Below the pieces are notes generated by a model, which did no database searches, was not told the origin of the DNA, and saw nothing but the letters and a program-made list of their open reading frames with translations. Source: Candidatus Schekmanbacteria bacterium (GTDB lineage: Bacteria; CSSED10-310; JACPHN01). Taken from it: a DNA stretch of 64,000 bases. The number at the start of each line of letters is the position of its first letter. Position 1 is the first letter of the stretch. Positions 59,221 to 64,000 of the stretch are shown here, in pieces. The position numbers and the translations under genes were made by a program. The stretch is from NCBI GenBank assembly GCA_016188575.1, contig JACPHN010000096.1:5579-69578 (forward strand). The letters run 5' to 3'.

Positions 59221-61796
59221 TCCTCGACGCCCTCGTCAACCAGTTCGTGCAGCGCTTTCAGCACGAGAAGCGGGCACGGGTTTGCCTCTGGTTCGACGAG
59301 CGGCGGGAGTTCATCCGGCTGCTGCCCGCGCTGCGCGAGCACCTGGCTGCGATGACCCACCCCCCGTTCCGGTTCCTGGAGTACGACGAGGAGCAGCGGC
59401 GCGGCCAGATCTGGTTGAAGTACGAGATCCGGCGGGCGCTCAATGGCGCGGGCCCCGCCGAGCGGAACCATCTGCGGTTCGTCGCCTACGTCCCGCTGTC
59501 CGAGGACCGCCTCGAGCGAGCCGGTACCGACGGCGAGGCTCCGCTGGACCTGCTGGCCGAGTACCGCCTCGCCGGCATTCTCTGGCGCGTCGGCGGCAAG
59601 CGCCCGACGCTCTTCAGCTTTCTTCGGCAGGCCGGCGTCTCGTTGCCCGACGGCCCATCCGAGCAGCGGCGGCTGTACGAGGGCGGTGCCGACTCCTTGC
59701 TGGCGAAGTACGCGGCGAAGTTCGTCGATCGCCCAGCCGTCTTCTGGAGCATCCCCCTCACGCCCGGGCTCGCCCAGTCGCGCCTCATCGGCGACGCCGA
59801 CCAGATAATCCTCGACCTCGCCGTCGATCCCGAAGTCGCATGGAAGAGCCTTCGGGACAAAGGACTGGCTGGCGAGCTTGTGGAGATTGTCCGGGAGCGC
59901 TACGGCTTCGAGGCCCCGGCCGCGTCACCTGGGGAATGGGTGCGCGACCTCGTCGCGGTGCTCGCGTTGACGGAGACCTTCCTCGGGTACGGGGAGCCGC
60001 GCGACTTCCCGTTCATGGACCGCTTGCCTGACCTGACGCTGCGGCCGCATCACGTGCAGCTCCTGCAGCGGTGGCTGCGCGACAGCAACAGCCGTGCTGC
60101 CTGGGACTGCTGGGTCCAAGAGGTCGAGACCAAGATTGACCTCTCGGCGTGGGCACGCGGGCGGCCGGGACTCTCCTTCGGTTTTCCGCACCTGGTGCGT
60201 TTGCGATGGGACGACGTATGGGAAGCCTTCGAGCAGGCCGCCCCGAAAGCGTCGGCGACAGTGGAATTCTTCGACCGGTGCCAGGAGCTGATCGCGAATG
60301 AGGCGAACCTCGGGAAGACCAGCCACGCGGCGATCGGCCGATGGTCTCTCCTGCGGGACCTCGGCGTCTTCGTCCACGCCTGCGGGGACGGCGAAGCCAG
60401 GGTCGGCAAGGTGACGACGGTTGCCGACCTCGCGCGTGCGTATGTCGACGCGGCGCCAACCATCGAGCTGCAGCACATCCGGATCCGCTACCGCGCGGAG
60501 GAGCACAACCTGCCTGCCGCCATCCGGGTCGCCGATCGAGCCTACGCCGACTACGCGAACGCGTTGAACACGCGCTTCTTCCCGCGGCTCATGGCCGAGG
60601 GAACGGCCGCCGTCCCGGGCCTCCCCGACGTGACGCCGCACCTTGAGCAGCGCCTGTGGCACGCCAAGGGCCGCCGCGCCGTCGTCATCGTCGATGCGCT
60701 TCGCTACGACTGCGCCTTCGCGATCAAGGAAGTGCTCCGCGAGGAGGACGTGGGCATCGAGCCGGTCGTCGCCATGCTGCCGACGGTGACACCCATAGGC
60801 ATGACCGCCCTGCTGCCCCTCTCTGGCGCGAGCGTCGGCCTGCAGATGAAGAGCAACAGCCTGCACCCGACGGTCAACGGCAAGGACACGTCGGCTCTCT
60901 CGAACCGCATCGCCTACCTCGAGGCGTTCGGCGCTACCTGCCTCGACATCGCCGATGCCGAGGCGGCGGGCGACGCGCCGCACGGCGCAGGCGACTTGCT
61001 GGTGGTCTTCGGGCACGACGACGTGGACCACATCGGCCACGGCGAAGCCCAGACGCTCATCCGCCATGTCCAGCTCGAGGTGGACAGGCTCACGCGCCTG
61101 ATCCGTAAGCTCCATCGCTGGGGCTACGCAACGGTCCATGTCGTTACCGACCACGGCTTTGTCCTGCTGGACGAGGCCAGGCTGCCCGAGGAAGTACTCT
61201 GCGACAAGGACTGGTGTCACGCCCGCAAGGAGCGCTTCGCCATCGTGCCGGCGGCGGCGGATCTTCCGGTGGCGACCTTCCCGTTTCGCTGGGATGACAG
61301 AGTCAAGGTAGCCGTGCCCCCGGGGCTCGCCTTCTTCAAGACCGAGAAGTCGTTCTCCCACGGCGGGGCCGCCCTCCAGGAGATCATCATCCCGCATCTC
61401 ACATCCAAGAGCCGCGCGACGACCCAGAAGCGCGTGGGGGTCGAGGTGGTCCTACCGACCTGCGAGCTCATGCGGACCGCGGTGAAGGTGGTGCTCCGCC
61501 CCCGGTCCACGGTCGCCGCTGGTGGCCAGATGCTGCTCTTCGCCGAGACCGGGCGCACGCTTGCCCTGGACGTGCAGCGGCCAGACGCGACACGGAGGGG
61601 CGCCTCGGTCCTGGCCACGGGCCCAAAGGAGCTGCGGGTGGAGCCAAGAGGCAAGGAGCAGGCCGTGACCCTGTTCTTCCACACGGCAGCGTCATTTCAC
61701 AAGGGCGAGCTACTCGACCTCGACATCCGCGACGCCGACACGATGGAGCAGTTCCCGCCAGGCGGCATCAAGCTGACCGTGGGAAGGGACATGTGA
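59217..61796 (+). CDS. pglZ: BREX phosphatase-domain protein PglZ
   Basis: 859 residues, starting at the ATG in an ATGA overlap with the DUF4435 gene; the longer frame from 59076 belongs to that gene's region. MILDALVNQFVQRFQHEKRA RVCLWFDERREF is the usual PglZ opening. RRAVVIVDALRYDCAFAIKE (about 485-504) and ATVHVVTDHGFVLLDE (about 640) form the alkaline-phosphatase-like metal site, with LVVFGHDDVDHIGHGEAQ between them. In characterised systems PglZ is required for both methylation and defence. Full length and intact. Confidence 0.93.
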   Translation: MILDALVNQFVQRFQHEKRARVCLWFDERREFIRLLPALREHLAAMTHPPFRFLEYDEEQRRGQIWLKYEIRRALNGAGPAERNHLRFVAYVPLSEDRLERAGTDGEAPLDLLAEYRLAGILWRVGGKRPTLFSFLRQAGVSLPDGPSEQRRLYEGGADSLLAKYAAKFVDRPAVFWSIPLTPGLAQSRLIGDADQIILDLAVDPEVAWKSLRDKGLAGELVEIVRERYGFEAPAASPGEWVRDLVAVLALTETFLGYGEPRDFPFMDRLPDLTLRPHHVQLLQRWLRDSNSRAAWDCWVQEVETKIDLSAWARGRPGLSFGFPHLVRLRWDDVWEAFEQAAPKASATVEFFDRCQELIANEANLGKTSHAAIGRWSLLRDLGVFVHACGDGEARVGKVTTVADLARAYVDAAPTIELQHIRIRYRAEEHNLPAAIRVADRAYADYANALNTRFFPRLMAEGTAAVPGLPDVTPHLEQRLWHAKGRRAVVIVDALRYDCAFAIKEVLREEDVGIEPVVAMLPTVTPIGMTALLPLSGASVGLQMKSNSLHPTVNGKDTSALSNRIAYLEAFGATCLDIADAEAAGDAPHGAGDLLVVFGHDDVDHIGHGEAQTLIRHVQLEVDRLTRLIRKLHRWGYATVHVVTDHGFVLLDEARLPEEVLCDKDWCHARKERFAIVPAAADLPVATFPFRWDDRVKVAVPPGLAFFKTEKSFSHGGAALQEIIIPHLTSKSRATTQKRVGVEVVLPTCELMRTAVKVVLRPRSTVAAGGQMLLFAETGRTLALDVQRPDATRRGASVLATGPKELRVEPRGKEQAVTLFFHTAASFHKGELLDLDIRDADTMEQFPPGGIKLTVGRDM

Positions 61797-61803
61797 GGAC
61801 CCT

Positions 61804-63858
61804 ATGAGCGACGAGACGCTGCAACTCGATGACCTGGATCGCCTGGCTACGGAAGCATTTCCCGGCTTGGTGGTGCGCAAGGATCTCCTGCGGAGGATGC
61901 GCAGTGCGTTCAGCGTCCCGGCGTTCGTCATCGAGTTCCTGCTCGGCAAGTACTGCGCATCGACCGACGAGGAGGTAATCCGCGAGGGACTCTGGTTCGT
62001 CCGGGAAACGCTCTCGGCGAAGTACGTCAAGCCCGACGAGCGGGAGGCAGTAAAGTCGGCGATCAAGCAGCACACCACCTACGAGATCATCGACAAGATC
62101 TCGGTGCGCCTGGTCGAGACGCACGACAAGTACTGGGGCCGGCTGTCGAACCTGAACCTTGACTTCATCAACATTGATGACAACCTGGTTCGCGAGCATG
62201 ATCGGCTGCTCATGGGGGGGATCTGGGCCGAGATCGTTCTGCGTTACGACGACACGTTCATCTTCAAGGGCCAGAACCGCCCGTTTTTCGTCGACAGTCT
62301 GCGACCGATCCAGCTCTCTACGAGGAACGTCGACAGCTTCGTTGAGGCGCGGCGGCGGTTTGCGACTGACCAGTGGCTCGACCTGCTGATGCGCTCGATG
62401 GGCTACGAGCCGAGCCACCCATACTACACGCGACGGCACAAGCTGCACTTGATGCTTCGTCTCGTCCCCTTCGTCGAGAAAAACTACAATCTCATCGAGC
62501 TCGGCCCACGTGGGACGGGCAAGAGCTTCGTGTACCAGCAGCTAAGCCCATACTGCCACCTCGTCTCCGGCGGGCAGACGACCACCGCTCAGATGTTCGT
62601 GAACCTCGGCACGGGCCAAAGGGGCCTGGTCGCGCTGTGGGACGTCGTGGCGTTCGACGAGGCGGCCGGCATCCGGTTCACCGACAGGAACGGCCTCAGC
62701 ATCATGAAGGGGTACATGGAGGACGGCACCTTCAGTAGGGGGCGGGACATCATTACCGCCGAGGGCTCGATCGTATTTGTCGGCAACATCGACGGCGATA
62801 TAGAGACCATTGTCCGCACGTCAAACCTGTTTTACCCCATGCCCAAGGAGATGGACACGGCGTTCTACGACAGGATCCACGCCTACGTACCGGGGTGGGA
62901 GCTCCAGAAGACGTCAGACGCAGTGTACACGGAGCACTTCGGACTCGTGACAGACTACCTTGCGGAGGTTTTCCGCGAGCTGCGCAAGCGCAGCTACGGC
63001 GACTACGCCGAGCTTTCGTTCCGCCTCGGCGCGCATCTCGGCGGTCGTGACCAGAAGGCAGCGAGGAAGACTGTGTCCGGGTTGATCAAGCTTCTGCACC
63101 CCGATGGCGAGGTGAAAAAGGAGGAGCTCGAGGAGTACCTGGCCTTTGCCATGGAGATGCGCCGGCGCGTCAAGGAGCAGCTTCGCAAGATGGGAGGGCT
63201 CGAATACTGGGACACGAGTTTCTCGTACGTCGACAGAGCGTCCGGCCAGGAGACCTTCGTCCGTGTCCCCGAGATGCGTGGTGGCGCTCTAATTGCGGAG
63301 GGCGGCCTGCCGCCAGGCAGCGTGTACACGATCGGCACCGACGCTACGGACAACCGGCTTGCCTTCTTCCTGCTGCAAACGCAGATGAACCGAGGGTCCG
63401 GCCGGATCATCCCGCTCGGAAACCTGTCCAGCAGAATGAAGGAAGCGATCAAGACGGCCGACGCGTACCTCAAGGCCAACCTCAAGAACCTCGGGATCGA
63501 CCACGATCTCAAGGCCTACGACTTTACCGTCCAGGCCATCAACCTGAACCAGGCCAAGGATGGCGCCGAGACCGCGGTAGCGTTCTTCATCGCGCTCGTG
63601 TCCTGTCTGTTGGCGAAGGCCCTGCAGGACCAGACGGTCGTCCTTGGCCAGATGAGCGTGCAGGGCATGCTGCTCAAAGTGTCCGCGCTTCCGGAGCGAA
63701 TGCAGCTCGCCGTCGAGTCCGGCGCCAAGCGGATATTGATCCCGAGCGAGAACAAGCGCGACGTCGCCGAGGTGCCGGACGCAATCCTAACGGCTATCCA
63801 GTGGCAGTTCTACGACTCGCCGACAAAGGCAGCGATCCTCGCGATGGGGATGGGTTAG
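61804..63858 (+). CDS. brxL: BREX AAA+ Lon-like protein BrxL
   Basis: 684 residues, 7 bases after pglZ. TYEIIDKISVRLVETHDKYW and FINIDDNLVREHDRLLMGGI W are typical BrxL. Walker A is LGPRGTGKSFVYQQ (about 235) and Walker B VALWDVVAFDEAAG (about 280). The C-terminal domain has a Lon fold, but the catalytic Ser position (GPSAG in Lon) reads GAETA and the Lys position (GGLKEK) reads SALPER, so neither dyad residue is present. BrxL probably acts as a DNA-bound AAA+ ring without proteolysis. It ends the operon; a hairpin follows 57 bases later. Confidence 0.93.
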   Translation: MSDETLQLDDLDRLATEAFPGLVVRKDLLRRMRSAFSVPAFVIEFLLGKYCASTDEEVIREGLWFVRETLSAKYVKPDEREAVKSAIKQHTTYEIIDKISVRLVETHDKYWGRLSNLNLDFINIDDNLVREHDRLLMGGIWAEIVLRYDDTFIFKGQNRPFFVDSLRPIQLSTRNVDSFVEARRRFATDQWLDLLMRSMGYEPSHPYYTRRHKLHLMLRLVPFVEKNYNLIELGPRGTGKSFVYQQLSPYCHLVSGGQTTTAQMFVNLGTGQRGLVALWDVVAFDEAAGIRFTDRNGLSIMKGYMEDGTFSRGRDIITAEGSIVFVGNIDGDIETIVRTSNLFYPMPKEMDTAFYDRIHAYVPGWELQKTSDAVYTEHFGLVTDYLAEVFRELRKRSYGDYAELSFRLGAHLGGRDQKAARKTVSGLIKLLHPDGEVKKEELEEYLAFAMEMRRRVKEQLRKMGGLEYWDTSFSYVDRASGQETFVRVPEMRGGALIAEGGLPPGSVYTIGTDATDNRLAFFLLQTQMNRGSGRIIPLGNLSSRMKEAIKTADAYLKANLKNLGIDHDLKAYDFTVQAINLNQAKDGAETAVAFFIALVSCLLAKALQDQTVVLGQMSVQGMLLKVSALPERMQLAVESGAKRILIPSENKRDVAEVPDAILTAIQWQFYDSPTKAAILAMGMG

Positions 63859-63914
63859 ACCCACGAGATGCGCAACCAGGTCGCTGTGAGTGACGGAAAG
63901 TGCACGCGAAACCA

Positions 63915-63944
63915 GGCGTAGAGTCTCCTGAGGAGCCCTACGCC
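63915..63944 (+). terminator. Candidate terminator after brxL
   Basis: GGCGTAG, then AGT CTCC TGA GGAG CC, then CTACGCC: two nested perfect stems of 7 and 4 base pairs. No T-run follows, so it may be a factor-dependent or processing hairpin. It is the last clear feature of the window. Confidence 0.5.
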
Positions 63945-64000
63945 TGCGCGGTGCTGACATCGGCGGGCTACGGTGGTTTATTTCTCTCACAACCCAAAAG

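Noticed and set aside
1-64000. tRNA or rRNA genes and integration (att) sites at the BREX island edges
   Set aside because: I looked around 44-46 kb and the right end and saw no tRNA-like cloverleaf, integrase or flanking direct repeat that I could support.

Overview
The window is 64 kb of GC-rich, densely packed bacterial DNA with many ATGA/GTGA start-stop overlaps. Lipoboxes, TolB/PD40-like propellers, a PilZ response regulator, zinc-ribbon pseudokinases and choice-of-anchor-D-like domains suggest a Gram-negative deltaproteobacterial, myxobacterial or Binatota-like lineage. That placement is inference; no rRNA, tRNA or marker gene is present.

Layout. 1-1424: end of a peptide/opine ABC transporter operon (two permeases). 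1.5-14.2 kb: mostly unknown or secreted proteins, including a PilZ response regulator, two coupled zinc-ribbon pseudokinases, a candidate papain-like protein, a propeller lipoprotein, a large exported protein and a broken propeller gene. 14.2-16.3 kb: ECF sigma factor, zinc-finger anti-sigma factor and membrane protein. 16.9-19.3 kb: arsR-acr3-arsC operon with a palindromic operator. 19.4-22.0 kb: TetR regulator, unknown protein and flavin oxidoreductase. 22.1-28.4 kb: class III adenylate cyclase, exported His-rich protein, zinc-ribbon SDR and a beta-helix surface protein. 28.4-32.6 kb: a decaying type I restriction-modification locus with gene fusions and nonsense codons, still carrying an intact-looking HEPN/MNT toxin-antitoxin pair and two small DUF genes. 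33.7-44.2 kb: a one-direction cluster of four radical SAM proteins (three with N-terminal regions of the cobalamin-binding type), two methyltransferase units, a nucleotidyltransferase-like protein and two glycosyltransferases. 44.4-45.2 kb: a transposase remnant and a Uma2-family gene. 45.3-63.9 kb: a type I BREX defence island (brxA-brxB-brxC-pglX-pglZ-brxL).

The BREX island is the most interesting part. pglX is split in two by a fic-type gene, with every junction translationally coupled. A GxxExxY gene lies between brxC and pglX, and copies of its flanking repeat sit in frame inside pglX. A PARIS-like pair (ATPase plus DUF4435/TOPRIM protein) lies between pglX and pglZ, and its ATPase gene carries an apparent one-base frameshift. 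BrxL has lost both residues expected of a Lon Ser-Lys dyad.

A second theme is short dispersed repeats. One family of about 100-135 bp with a C/G-rich palindromic core is scattered between genes. A related core lies in frame inside the leaders of two exported proteins.
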